This document shows, piece after piece, positions 48,363 to 59,049 of a stretch of DNA of 64,000 nt. The position numbers and the translations under genes are program-made. The DNA lies in NCBI GenBank assembly GCA_029207755.1, contig JARCOQ010000016.1:5001-69000 (forward strand). The letters are read 5' to 3'. Source of the DNA: Chamaea fasciata (Eukaryota > Chordata > Aves > Passeriformes > Sylviidae). The notes beneath the pieces were generated by a model. The model ran no database searches. It was not told the origin of the DNA and worked only from the letters and a program-made list of their open reading frames with translations. Numbering within the stretch: the first letter of the stretch is position 1; the number at the start of each line of letters is the position of its first letter.

Positions 48363-49434
48363 AGCCCCAGGCAGAAGGACTAAATTTCCATTTCAGTTCA
48401 AAAATGCTGCTGCAAGAGCATGAATAGAGACTTCAAATACTGTTAAAGTGGCACAACCACATCAGAAATTACTTTTGGGGGTTAAAGTGGTAACTGCAAC
48501 TCCAACTTCTACTTCTGATACCAAGTTCACATGGAGGGCTGAGTCCTGGAGGTCCTTACTTAACAGGATTTCTATAGTTATCCATCCCCAGTTTGGTTAC
48601 TGGGGATAGAAAATGTAGCCCCAAGTCGTGAAATTGTGTTTGAGGAGTCACCACATACCAGCAATGTGAGAGACGGGGATGCTGATGTTATCAGAGTCCT
48701 GTTTGATTAAACACGGTGACCTGGAGCATGCTGGCTTCCTGAACCAGGTCTGCTGCCTTGTCTGTGCAGGGGCAGGGCTCTGGCACCAGCTTCAGCAGGA
48801 TCTGTCAGCAAAGGTGGAGAGGAAGGTAAGTGCGCTGGCTGTCAAGCGCAGGGGAGGCATATGCTGCTAAGAAAGACCGTGTGCAAAAAGGTGTTGGAAG
48901 ATGGGCAGGTTTTAGCAGGACAACTTCCATATCACTTCTGCAGCATTCTGTCTACGATTCCTGCTCTGCATGGGAGTGGAAAAAAGAAAGGTCCACTGCA
49001 ATTTGGCATCCAGATTGCTACCACAGACTGAGTCCCTGGGGAGACCGCACTGGAAATGAAGCACTGGGCATTCAACATCCTGAAGAGTAACAGCAAGTGT
49101 CAGCTTTCTTTGTAAAAGACCACAATTCACTGAGGTCTGATAATTTTGGCACCTAAAGAGGAGATAAAAGGTACCACACATACGGCTCTCTACACTTATA
49201 CCAATGCTGTAATAAGAACTGATCCTTTTGGATTGCATTTTCCTGCAAATAATTTTCCTGTCCTCCCATTTGAGACAAGAATGATGCCACCTCTGTATAA
49301 AGAACCCCAAACAATGCTTTTCTGAGAATCCATTCACTGGTCTTTGACAGGTTTCTCAACAACAGAACAAAATCTCTAGTTCCCACCAACATTATTCTTT
49401 GCATTGTTCATCCAGCTAATTTGAACACTGTTAC

Positions 49435-49552
49435 CCTTTCCAAAAACTGAATCACTGCTTCCTTCTGGTCTTCTTTTGCATTATCCAAATGTTCCAGCCA
49501 AACTGAAAGTTCCCTTCCATGTGTACTCAAACACGCCACTGTCACGTAAAAC
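49435..49552 (-). pseudogene. URB1: URB1-like internal exon, 1-bp insertion
   Basis: The exon is 118 bp where 117 would keep frame. It opens VLRDSGVFEYTWK, then an extra G in the GGG at 49512-49514 shifts the frame and leads to TAA. In the corrected register the remainder reads LSVWLEHLDNAKEDQKEAVI then QFLER, matching the family. Acceptor CTGGACAG, donor GTAACA. Confidence 0.82.
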
Positions 49553-49798
49553 CTGTCCAGGAAACAAAGGGGGAGGTGTGTAAATAAACCTCAAAACACC
49601 TCAAATACAAAACTCCAAGAGATGCAGATCTTTTTGTACAGTAACTTCATGATTCCTTCTTTTGGGAAAGGAAAGAGGAAGCGCAGGTCGATGAGAAGAA
49701 GTACCTGCCACTCTCCTCACCCCCTCAACTCAAGAGGCCTTTTCTTTCCACTCACTAGTGGGACTTGTCAACTGCATAGTGGACAATAAAAACCTTAC

Positions 49799-49885
49799 CT
49801 CTATAATTTCTGGAGAGCAGGTTATACTGCTTTCAGAGATCTTCATGTCATCACAGGCAGAAAAAAAGTGCGCCTTACAAATAGC
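49799..49885 (-). other. Exon-like 87-bp open segment, uncertain relation to URB1
   Basis: An open segment of 29 codons with a good acceptor (TCCTACAG) and a consensus donor (GTAAGG), phase 0 at both ends. It contains CDDMKISESS, faintly like the DADDMSIP.S stretch of URB1. In human URB1 that stretch lies after, not before, the exon now at 49435-49552. It could be a displaced exon fragment, a lineage-specific exon, or chance. Confidence 0.3.
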
Positions 49886-50073
49886 CTGTAGGACAGTTTA
49901 GAAAACTACTGATCTAACAAAGAAAATCATCGCTAAATTAAACCTGAATCCGGTGTCAACTACACAATCATGCAGTAAAGGTATCTGCTGCTTCAAGAAC
50001 AAATTTTACCATCCTGGCATTTCAGACCTGTGGGATATAGTGAATATCCCGATATTTCAATTCAAATACGTAC

Positions 50074-50193
50074 CCTGATGATTAATTGTTTGCTGGAAGT
50101 TTTCAGATGAACGTGGGTACTTGTAACAAACATTTTCATCAGTAAATAGAAGACTGATTTTTCACCAGATAGCTTCTCTGTTTCAGAGATGTC
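50074..50193 (-). pseudogene. URB1: URB1-like internal exon, intact
   Basis: A 120-bp exon of 40 codons, phase 0 at both ends. Encodes EKSVFYLLMKMFVTS followed by HVHLKTSSKQLIIR, matching the family. Acceptor CTTGTAG, donor GTACGT. Confidence 0.87.
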
Positions 50194-51013
50194 CTACAAG
50201 AAAAATGTATTAGAATTCCTCTGCTACAGCAACACTGTATAGGACTATGTTGCACTGACAATGATACGCAAGGTAAGCGTGTTACTTTATAGACCTGCCC
50301 AAAAGTCCCAAGGCCAGAAACCAGTGGGATCATTCACACTACTTTGCAGTCAATGAGCCAGCATCGTTGCATTCATTTGCAAAATGTTTGCCTGAAAAGC
50401 GGAAGAAGACCGTAGTAACAGAAACCCCCAACTATTGAAAGGGCCCAAGACAAAGCAACTTCCCTCATCAATCATATTTCATTCCCTAATCATTCCATGT
50501 CTATCCCTGCTACCTCCTCAAAGCCAGGTCCACTCTTTTCTCCTGACGTGACAAGCCAAGTCTTGACAGAGTTCTTATTTGACAAACCTGCAGTAAAATA
50601 GAGTTGGGGCCCTGATGGTTTCCACCAACTATGGAGAGCATTAAAAAATGTTGGAATCCTCCTTGGGAAGGGGTGGGACGGCTCCCATCAGTAGCTCATT
50701 TCCCTGGTCTGCAGCTCAGGCTTTCCAGACAAGTGGAATCCAGCACACTCTTTCTTGTGAGGGAACATCTCCAGAGACACAAAGAGCTACAGCAACATCC
50801 TCCTCCGTTCATCAGGCAGGCAAAAAATGTTTTCCCTGTAAAAAACCTTCCAGCTCAGAAGGGAGTTTTCACTACTGCTAAGACTGTAATTCCTGCTGCT
50901 TTACAAAAGAGTCACCCCTAAAATGTCTGGACTAATTTAAAACAAGGCGATGCCAGAGGAAAACATTTGAGGACAACAGAGCAAGCAAACATAACTTTGC
51001 ACCAGCCTCTTAC

Positions 51014-51126
51014 CTGTACTCTGAACCAGGCAAACTTGTTGGCAGGAAGTTCCAAAGCCACTTTCAGGATATGGTGCTGCAGAAGAGGAGGGACCTCCTC
51101 CCGCAGGCCCTTTCCAGTGCCGATAC
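51014..51126 (-). pseudogene. URB1: URB1-like internal exon, intact
   Basis: A 113-bp exon in phase with its neighbours. Encodes GKGLREEVPPLLQHHILKVA then LELPANKFAWFRVQ, one of the most conserved stretches of vertebrate URB1. Acceptor CACCTCAG, donor GTAAGA. Confidence 0.87.
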
Positions 51127-51927
51127 CTGAGGTGTGAACGCAAGAAACAAACTTCACTTCGGTCCATCTGCCTGAGACTTCAGAACATTCCTGTTTTAGG
51201 GTTTAGAACACAACTGTGAGACAAGCTGGCAATTCACAGATCTTCATGTCATGGGAACCCCAGACACACTGCAGCGAAGGCTGGCCAACCCAAAGCGGGA
51301 ATCCAGCCCTCAGAGGGAGATTTCATCACCTAACCCCAGCACAAAGCACTGGTCGTGCATGGAAATATAAAATCTCTTCTATCAGTCTCAGCAACCTTGA
51401 AAAGCTGTGACCTACAGGCAGGACAAAGGACAAACTGGAGAGCAAAATACAGAATTTAACTCAACAAATGCTTGTACCACGACAATACTTGCTCCAGACA
51501 ATGGAACTTCACACTCATGTCTCTCCCTGCATCCCTGCTATCACCAGCTCGTGAATAACCTCACTTATTCTTGTGACAGGTCAGGGAGCTCTCGCAGTGC
51601 AATCAGAACCTGAGCTGCCCCCATCTGACCTGACATCAGCAGCACAAAGCACTGGTGTCTGAGCCTCTCGGAGCCTGTGTAGGGTCTTTGTGGCCCTCAT
51701 CAGAGAAACAACAACACATTTTAAAAAGTCACCACCCAGGCAATCCAACAGTAAGACCAAACAACAAAAACTTAATAAATAATAAAAACAGAACAGAGAA
51801 ACTAAAATGGGCTACTTTTAGAAAACAGTTCCTTTATCTCCACAGAAAAGCAAACCTTCCCTTCTGCTGTGGACTTTGTAAACAGCCAGAGAAAACACTG
51901 GAGGAAATACAAACCCCCATCACATAC

Positions 51928-52048
51928 CTTTTAGCAGCTTGCTAAAATCAAAGTTGCTCTGTGCTACCAAGTGGGGCACAACCTTCTGATAAAGACATGA
52001 CCTGAAGCAGTGCAGCTTTCAGAAGCAGCATCTCAGCATCATCTGAAC
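51928..52048 (-). pseudogene. URB1: URB1-like internal exon, 2-bp frameshift
   Basis: Acceptor TTGTTTAG, donor GTATGT. The first part reads SDDAEMLLLKAALLQV and matches the family's DDAE..LLKA..LQV. The second part (LYQKVVPHLVAQSNFDFSKLL) is shifted by two missing bases at about 51995-52000. This segment follows exon 5 directly, although several exons lie between them in intact URB1 genes. Confidence 0.8.
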
Positions 52049-53142
52049 CTAAACAAAATATTTCCATAATTGGCTTCTCCTTCCTTCACAGCAAGAGTGG
52101 AGTGTTGCACCTCCATTACCCAGCACAAGCATTACCAACTTTATTTCCAGCACGCTTGCCTAGGAACTGACCTGCCGTCTTCCCAACAGGAATGAGAAAA
52201 ACACCCACGGAATCCCCAGTTTCCTTCCCCACACCTTCCTGTATGAATACTTTCAAAACTAAATCCACTTATTCGGTGCTTAGATCGAGAGCTGCCGTTT
52301 CTAATTTGACTCACAAGTGCTCACACATATAAAGCACAACCTGAGCATCTGAATACTCCCTGTAAGAACCCCACCAGTCCCACTGCTGTTCAGTGCAGGG
52401 CTGAACAAGAGGAAAAAGCGAAGGAAAGGATATGGTCATGCTGCCGATTTCTGGGCGCGCTACTTTTAGCTAATGTCAGGTAGGTTTGGCTGGGGAAGCG
52501 CACGAGACAGTACACTACAGTTTGTGGCAAATTTATTATTTCAGTTAAAAATTTCTCTTTCCCTTTCCCCTTTCAAAATAAGACTTGTCAGCGTAAGCTT
52601 TTGGCAAGAGGCAGACAACAAATACCTGTCTGACAGAAACAGCAGTAGCACTTAATGCAACTGTTCACTTCCTAGGAAAAGCCATCTCAGGTTTCAGTTG
52701 TAACAGGAGGAGGCATAAAAGCTACTTGTTATCCAGCCATTAATGAAAGCAAGCAAAGCACATGGACCAAAACAATCAACACCTAACTCTTCCCTGTTAA
52801 CTTCATCTCCCTCAGGGAGCTAGAAAGAACTGGATGAATGCCACAAATAAACTTTGTTTGCCTGAGTCTCAGCTCCCATTAGAAAGGAATTCTCTAGAGG
52901 CCACTATGCAAATAAAGCTGTTAAAGGTGAACTGGGAGTGACAGCATGATGACCACAGAATGCTGAGGAAGTACAGCTGCAGTCCTACAGAACCTAGCTG
53001 CCCCACTGGTTTCCAAGCCTTGGACTGTCAGTGCTGACATTTTGCTGCCCCATTAGTGCTCTCTACCTGGTTTGCATTTTAATTAGGTCATGTAAATGAC
53101 CGTGCCTTAGAAAACAAAAACCCAAATGCAATTATGAAGTAC

Positions 53143-53239
53143 CTTTTAATTCCAGCACCTGTGCCAAGACTGCACTGCCACCAGCAATGAGAAAGGAGAG
53201 TGCAAACTGAATATAGGCCATGCGGACATCTGTTCTCCC
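53143..53239 (-). pseudogene. URB1: URB1-like exon 5, intact
   Basis: A 97-bp exon with acceptor TTTCCAG and donor GTACTT. Encodes GRTDVRMAYIQFALSFLIAG and ends at LELK plus one base. The next exon of the family (beginning EFIPCIFS in human) is not found downstream. Confidence 0.85.
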
Positions 53240-53730
53240 CTGGAAACATAAAAATGTAAATATAAAATTAAAAAAAAAGTTGTCAGCACACAGGCGGTAC
53301 CCAACTGCAGAATCAATACTGCAACTGCTGATTACCTGTACCAGTGCCACAAATGGGTAAATGAAACAACTTCTGTAAACATGCTGCATGCAGCCACAGA
53401 CCCACATTTACATGCAATACATCCACAGTGTATTCAGCTAAAACACTTCTGGCATGAAGCAGATCACTTTTACCTAAAAAGGAAAATGTGCTAGTTCACG
53501 TGCTCTTCAATTCCAGAGATATGAGACCAGGCCACAGATCTAAAGAAAAAGGAAACATTAACAGCAGTTTCATGCCAAACTCTGCATCACTGAACTTCCT
53601 CCCTTGTGCCCTGCTTGGTCAGGTCACAAAAATGCCCATTAAAAGGGGCAAGTATAAAACTACCAACTCAGGCACAGTGGAAGCAGCGACACCCTGACCT
53701 GTAACAGCACCACAGGATATGAACAACGGA

Positions 53731-54030
53731 TCACGGAATGGTTCGAGTTGGAAAGGATCCTAAGGATCACCTCATTCACCTCCTGCCATGGGCAGAGATG
53801 GCTTCCACTATCCCAGGGTGCTCCAAGCCCTGTCCAACCTGACCTTGGACACTTCCAGGGACAGGGCAGTGACAGCTTCTCTGGGCAACCTGTGCTGGAC
53901 AGCGTCTCACCACCCTCATGGCCAAGAATCTCCCCCCAATATCCTATGTAAATACACCCTCTTTAAAAAAAAAACTCATCCCTCATCCTATCACTACACT
54001 CCCTGACAAGAGTCCCCCCATAGTTTACAA
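53731..54030 (-). mobile_element. CR1 retrotransposon 3' fragment
   Basis: Reverse-complement CR1: ATCACGGAATGGTTCGAGTT, CTCCTGCCATGGGCAGAGA, CTTCTCTGGGCAACCTGTGC and CATCCTATCACTACACTCCC follow the CR1 3' region. Lies within an intron of the URB1 remnant. Confidence 0.9.
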
Positions 54031-55168
54031 TTTTTTTTAAACCTGCTGTGCAAAATAATCTGCATGTAAAGATGATTCTGTGTATGCAAAAGATAAGGCA
54101 GCAGGGACTCATGAAAAGGCTGAAAGAAGAAATATAGAAACAAACAAAATTTTGCTGGAAGCTTTGGGCCTGGTATTTTTGTGTTAAAAACTCACCTCTG
54201 ATAACCAGCTGTGACACAATTTCATGGAAAGCTGTACAAGAGTAAGACCTTTTGGATGCTTGTTTCCTTGTACCTTACTGGAGTACTTGAGCAGCTTGTG
54301 GTCAAAAGACTACACCCAAGCACTCAAAATTAAGGGTGGAGGTACTCCTGCAGACAACTCCTGCAGTGAGGTCAAAACTCGAGGAATCTGACAGTTCCAG
54401 AACTATAAAAGGTGGTTCCAGGGAAAAAGGGATGTTTGGTTTTTTGCCTTCCATTTGACTGCTTAATAAAGAAAATGTCTGAATTTTCACCTCAGATGGC
54501 ACAAACCTAACACAAACTTACACATTCACTCTGCAAGTAATCTTTAAAATCTAGAAACAATATGTCAACATTGCAAACAATACTGGATTAATTTTATACT
54601 TGCATTTGGAATGACACTTAGATATTCTTGTTCTGGTTTGTGTCAATCCTGACTATTTTTAGCAAACAGGGAGGAAACAAGAGATAGTTTCTTCAGGAAA
54701 AAGAGGAGTGACTTCTTCCTCTCACTCACATATTCCTCTTAAGGATTTCCAGTTAGAGATTATTTGGATTATTCTGTTTATGCTTTCAAACACAATTACC
54801 CTGTATTAGTACTGAGCAATATCCCCTCTCCAACTTCCATTTATTTCAGTGGGACCAAACCACAAAATGACTGACTAGTTTCCAGGAGTGTACTATCGCT
54901 TTCACTCTGTTTTAGACACCAGAAGGACAGTTCACAGAAACTGTACATTTATGTTTCTCCACAGCTCGTTGGCAACACGTAAGGCATTTTCATGTGTCCA
55001 GTTAGGCACAGTCAAGGACTTCAGCCTGACACAGGACAGGAAGGGAGAGTTAAGTTCTTGCAGATGAAAATACAACAAACATTGGCAACAGTTTGTTCCC
55101 AACAGTTAGCTAAAAATGCTGGTGGAGCCATGGCATAGCATTTCATTGCATGCAGGACCTTAATTTAC

Positions 55169-55301
55169 CTTCTTGCATCTTCTTTCCAACAATCCAGGCA
55201 GGTATTTGTCATTGAAATCGAAATGACTATATACATCCCTTGCTGAACCCGGGCCCTGAGCCACCATTGCTGACAGCAGTGTAAGGCACCCCTGGCTCAT
55301 C
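55169..55301 (-). pseudogene. URB1: URB1-like exon 4, intact
   Basis: A 133-bp exon with acceptor TTTTTAG and donor GTAAAT. Encodes MSQGCLTLLSAMVAQGPGSA then RDVYSHFDFND, matching the URB1 segment after the FVG/NIV motif. Phase fits the end of exon 3 and the start of exon 5. Confidence 0.85.
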
Positions 55302-55574
55302 CTAAAAAGACAAAGCAGAGGGAAAACCTGCAGGTTATTTCCAGGATCATGGTTATACTAATCACCAAACCAACAGATTAAAACTTCAAGAGAAAATAGA
55401 AGGGAAGTTAAATAATCAAAGCAATTATTTTAGGTAGTAATAACAGCAGCTGGGAAAGAGGGGTGAGGGAGGAAGGGAGAAAGAAATGCCTTTTCATATT
55501 CTTCCCCAAAATTAAGCCATAAGGTGAGGCTGGATATTCCCTTTATCAAGTAGTTTAAAAGGGTGAAAGTGCCA

Positions 55575-55650
55575 AAACGAACAACTCTAAGATGACCTGT
55601 TCATGGCAGTGGGGCTGGACTACGCAAGCCTTAATTATGATTCTATGAAC
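55575..55650 (+). mobile_element. Short CR1-like 3' tail remnant
   Basis: ACTCTAAGATGACCTGTTCA followed by ATTATGATTCTATGAACTCC resembles the last part of a diverged CR1. Too short to be sure. Confidence 0.35.
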
Positions 55651-55675
55651 TCCTAAATTCATAGAGGTCCGCCAT

Positions 55676-56790
55676 TTATTTCAACAGGAATACATAAGAG
55701 GACAGCAGACCTCCATCATCTGAACAGCCACTACCATGAACAGATTTGTAACCTGTCCATCGTGCATCTGTCATGGACAATCTGTAAAAAGCCGTGTGGT
55801 TCAAGCAGAGATCCCATCTAGACATGCAATAAAGAAAATCCCTCTGCACAGCAAAGAGGTTGCACAGAAAATGCAGAGCATCTCCCACCAGAAATCTGCA
55901 GCCCCCTCTGTGCAGATTCTAGAAGGATTCCTCCAGAACCTGCAATCTTTAAACATTTCATCAGAAGTGCACATCTTGCACAGCCTCAAAATTTGTTTCC
56001 AGTTTACACATTTGAGATTCTTTGTCAGGTTAAAAAGCCTGCTGCAATAAGATCAACTGCACAGCTCAGGAAGCACAGCTGTGCCTATGAACTAGGCAAG
56101 CAGAGAAAAGGTTTTCCAGTTCTGTTTAAAGACTGAAAGATGAGTCATTTGCCTCGGCCAAGTCAATTTCAGTCTGATTTTTTCTCTGCTTCCCTCTTCC
56201 TCCCAGGTCTGTACTGAAATGTCTCTGGCATTTGCAACTTTTTTCCCCATCCACAGGAGCATGAGAAATTGTTTGGTCTGGACTAAATAACAACAGTTAT
56301 TGAACAACCTAAAATGACCTCAGTTTTAGGAGACTGAAAAAATTACAGAAAAAGCCAGTCTGAAAGAGAAAAATCTATTATAAACATGGCAACATGACTC
56401 CAAAAAAAATACAGGAAAACAAAGAACTCAAGAGCAGCTCTTTTTGCTGTCACAGGAAGACTGCCCAGCCCTGTTCCACGCAGTACATTCCACCCCACAA
56501 ATCAAGCAGCAATAAAGTAAGAGGACTCAAGGTACCACCAGTGTTAGCTCTCACCAGGGCAGGCCCAACCGATGAAAACTACACCTTCAGGAAATTATTC
56601 TACAGCACTGGATTGTATGATGCATCAGAGCTTTCACTTTGCAAAGACTTCCACAGGCAATTATTTTATGACAAGTGGAAAAGGATTATTAAATAAAGGT
56701 GGATTATTAGCAATAACTCAAGATGAATTTTGAAACGTCCCGTACAGTCCCTCCAGATCAACTGACAGAGATTCTCCAGCAGAGCACCAA
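55676..56790. other. Intron 3 sequence with unassigned open frames
   Basis: Lies between URB1-like exons 4 and 3. A plus-strand frame at 55736-56050 (about 104 codons) and another at 56394-56696 are open, but match nothing I recognise and lack clear splice or promoter context. I treat them as chance frames. Confidence 0.35.
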
Positions 56791-56800
56791 GAAGACTTAC

Positions 56801-56945
56801 TTGTGATTTTCAGAATACAAAGCAGCATAGACCAGTCTCATATAGGAATGAATCAACTTTCTGACGATGTTCATTCCCACAAATGTGAGCGGTCGCTGGC
56901 TCTCCTCAGTAAAATGGCTTCTAGGGCTTGAAAGACTAACAGCAT
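56801..56945 (-). pseudogene. URB1: URB1-like exon 3, frameshifted
   Basis: The acceptor (CCGGCAG) is followed in phase by MLLVFQALEAILLRRASDRS, matching URB1. The frame then breaks at about 56880-56888 and would stop a few codons later. The continuation VGMNIVRKLIHSYMRLVYAA is in another frame. The exon is 145 bp where a length of 2 modulo 3 is needed. Compared with the family, about seven bases (two to three residues before VGMN) seem to be missing. The donor is GTAAGT. Confidence 0.8.
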
Positions 56946-57890
56946 CTGCCGGATAAAAAAGTATGTTAGTATCTGACAATATCACGTAAGACTTGAAATT
57001 ATTAGCTGAGCAAATAGTAATAACCACCATCAATAAAGGGTAACCCCACCCCAAGAGGAAAGCTTCCACACACGAAAGTGACATTAAGTTCTAGATTCTC
57101 TCCCAAATTAATGCTTCCTCTCGGAAAAGATCACTTTGGAGAGCATGTAGTTTCAAGGAATCATTGCTTTAAGAGACGGCTGCTCCTAAGTGGACGACGA
57201 AAAACAAAATGTCCCCGAGAAAAACACTGGGGCTGTTCCGGTCTTGCAATTATTTCCCTGCAGAGGAATCCAGAAACCACACAGCACTGGGCTGTGCCCA
57301 TTACAAACACCAGCCCCTGTGAGCAATGGGATAGTGAGGGAAGGCTGTCACTGAACATGACACAGATAAAAATGATACTGGAAGACAAAGAATAGCAGGC
57401 GATGGTTAAAAAGCCACACAATACAGTACTATGTTGTAAGCAGTCAGCAATGCTGCACCAGCATTCAGAGTGAAAAATTATTGAACTCTGTGTTCATTCG
57501 TCATATTCTGATGAGGATAAATTGTGTCCAGTTAAAATAAGAAAAATGAGGTCAACTTTACCAGCGGCTTCCTAGAAATACTGATATATCAGGGAGATAC
57601 CTAAGAACATTTACTTTCACCAGACTATTGTTTTGCTTACTTAACTGCTTTTATTGATCCCCTTATTTCCTAAAAGATCTTTTGATAACATTTAAAGAAC
57701 CTTAAAAGCTTGATTTGGACGGGACGATTGGCTGTGTGTGTCATTAAATCCAGGAACATCTATGAACTGAAAAGAGCATCTCCCACTCGGTAGGTGCTTC
57801 TGCCACTGCTACTTCCAGAAAAAAAAGAAAAAAACCAAACCAAAGCCATAATCAATTATCAGAGTTATCTACACCACAAAGCATTTATTC

Positions 57891-58060
57891 ACAGAACCAC
57901 AGAGTATCTTGAGCTGGACCCACAAGGATCATCCAGTCCAACTCCTGGTCCTGCACAGCCACCCCAACAGTCCCACGCCTGACAGCGCTGCCCAAACCTT
58001 CCTGGAGCCCTGGCAGCCTTGGCCACTGCGACCATTTTCTGGCAACCTTTTGTCGCTTCT
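57891..58060 (-). mobile_element. CR1 retrotransposon fragment
   Basis: ACAGAACCACAGAGTATCTTG, GACCCACAAGGATCATCCAG and TCCAACTCCTGGTCCTGCAC match the reverse complement of a CR1 3' end. Lies in the intron just downstream of URB1-like exon 2. Confidence 0.8.
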
Positions 58061-58128
58061 TCTCCAGGGTGGGATTGTTGGGACTGCAGCCGCCAGTCCC
58101 TGAATTACAAGCCCCCTGTCCAACTTAC

Positions 58129-58268
58129 TTCACTTTCAGGCTTCCTTTCTCCATCGAGAAGCTTGAATATCTCAGCACACTCCATGGAAATTTTCACGGA
58201 TCTCTCCACGACATCGTACACTTGGGCCGATGGCAGCGTCCTGGCGACGGACACGAACGTCTCCAGCC
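58129..58268 (-). pseudogene. URB1: URB1-like exon 2, intact
   Basis: A 140-bp exon with acceptor TTTGCAG and donor GTAAGT. Open in the expected phase, encoding GLETFVSVARTLPSAQVYDV and continuing to KLLDGERKPESE, the conserved region following the extreme N-terminus of URB1. Confidence 0.85.
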
Positions 58269-58414
58269 CTGCAAAGGCGCAGCGTCAACCCGGGGCACCG
58301 GCGCCCCCTGCAGGGCCCGCTCCGGCCCGGCCGCGACCCTGAGGGGCCGAGCGGTGCCATGAGCGCCAGCCCCGCCAGCAGCAGCACCGGTGCCACCCAC
58401 CCCCTGCGACGTGC

Positions 58415-58690
58415 CCCGGGACGGCCGCCTCAGCCCGGGACGGCGCGGCCGCCTCCGCCCGGACGGCGCGGCCGCCTCAGCCCGGGACGGCGCGGCCCCC
58501 TCAGCCCGGGACGGCGCGGCCCCCTCAGCCCGGGACGGCGCGGCCCCCTCAGCCCGGGACGGCGCGGCGCGGCCGCCTCCGCCCGGGACGGCGCGGCCGC
58601 CTCAGCCCGGGACGGCGCGGCCCCCTCAGCCCGGGACGGCGCGGCCGCCTCAGCCCCGGGACGGCGTGGCCCCCTCCGCCCAGCGCGGCC
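58415..58690. repeat. 24-bp GC-rich minisatellite in URB1-like intron 1
   Basis: About ten imperfect copies of GCCCGGGACGGCGCGGCCCC plus CTCA, some extended to 27-30 bp. The period of 24 keeps all reading frames open, producing arginine/alanine/proline/glycine-rich frames on both strands that are not genes. Many copies contain GCGGCCGC. Confidence 0.85.
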
Positions 58691-58730
58691 GCCTCAGGGC
58701 GCGCCTTTCCCGCCACGCAGAGCCCCTCAC

Positions 58731-58832
58731 CTTTGGCGGCGGCCGCGGGGTCCCGCAGCAGCGCCGTGAGGCGGGCGCCATCGAACTCCTCGTCCCGCGG
58801 GCCGCAGGCTCCCCGCTCCGCTTCCCGGCCAT
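58731..58832 (-). pseudogene. URB1: URB1-like exon 1, frame broken
   Basis: The ATG at 58832-58830 sits in a good context (GGGCATGGCC) and begins MAGKRSGEPAA. The conserved DEEFDGARLTALLRDP segment follows in a different frame, which has no upstream ATG. From this ATG the exon is 102 bp, giving phase 0 at the donor, whereas exon 2 requires phase 1. A 1-bp insertion or 2-bp deletion near 58790-58805 would explain this. The donor is GCCAAAG followed by GTGAGG. Confidence 0.7.
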
Positions 58833-59049
58833 GCCCGGTTCGGAGCCGGCACGGCGGCACCCCGGAATCGCCGCTGCTCCCGCAGGCAGGGGCGGGCGGA
58901 GCGGGAGCGGCAGCGGCCCGGAGATATCGCGGCCCGGGCAGGGTGGTGCTCCCGCGGTCCCGCCCCGGCCGAGTTGTCGGGCCTGCCCAGCGACCGGTGC
59001 TCAGGTGAGCAAAAAGAGTTAAAAATAGTTACCATGGAACGGCACAGAG

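Larger units (their letters stand above)
46625..58832 (-). pseudogene. URB1: URB1-like partial pseudogene (nucleolar ribosome-biogenesis protein)
   Basis: URB1 (Npa1 in yeast) is a very large nucleolar protein needed for early 60S ribosomal subunit assembly. Eleven exon-like segments with GT-AG borders read leftward and match, in order, the N-terminal third of vertebrate URB1 as I recall it. Hallmarks include DEEFDGARLTALLRDP, VYDVVERSVKISMECAEIF, YIQFALSFLIAGG, GLREEVPPLLQHHILKVALE, SVFYLLMKMFVTS, FPFSAVVPAALEARN and FTDLLPSQREPLALCL. At least four frame breaks are visible: exon 1, exon 3, the segment at 51928-52048, and the one at 49435-49552. The exons expected between 53143 and 52048 (roughly residues 190-560 of the human protein) and the whole C-terminal part are absent. 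It is therefore best read as an unprocessed, truncated duplicate. Assembly or base-calling error could explain single-base breaks but not the missing exons. Confidence 0.82.
58230..59010. promoter_or_regulatory. CpG island at the former URB1 5' end
   Basis: CpG-dense DNA around URB1-like exon 1, including the intron 1 minisatellite and about 170 bp upstream of the ATG. Housekeeping genes such as URB1 typically start in such islands. On the plus strand a strong donor (GCTCAG followed by GTGAGC) at 59004/59005 would suit a divergent noncoding first exon. Confidence 0.6.

Noticed and set aside
48912..49404. Two overlapping minus-strand open frames between URB1-like exons
   Set aside because: They do not match the URB1 segment expected here and no paired splice sites in the right phase were found; probably intronic chance frames.
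55736..56050. 104-codon plus-strand frame within intron 3
   Set aside because: No recognised family, no promoter or splice context, ordinary AT-rich intronic composition.
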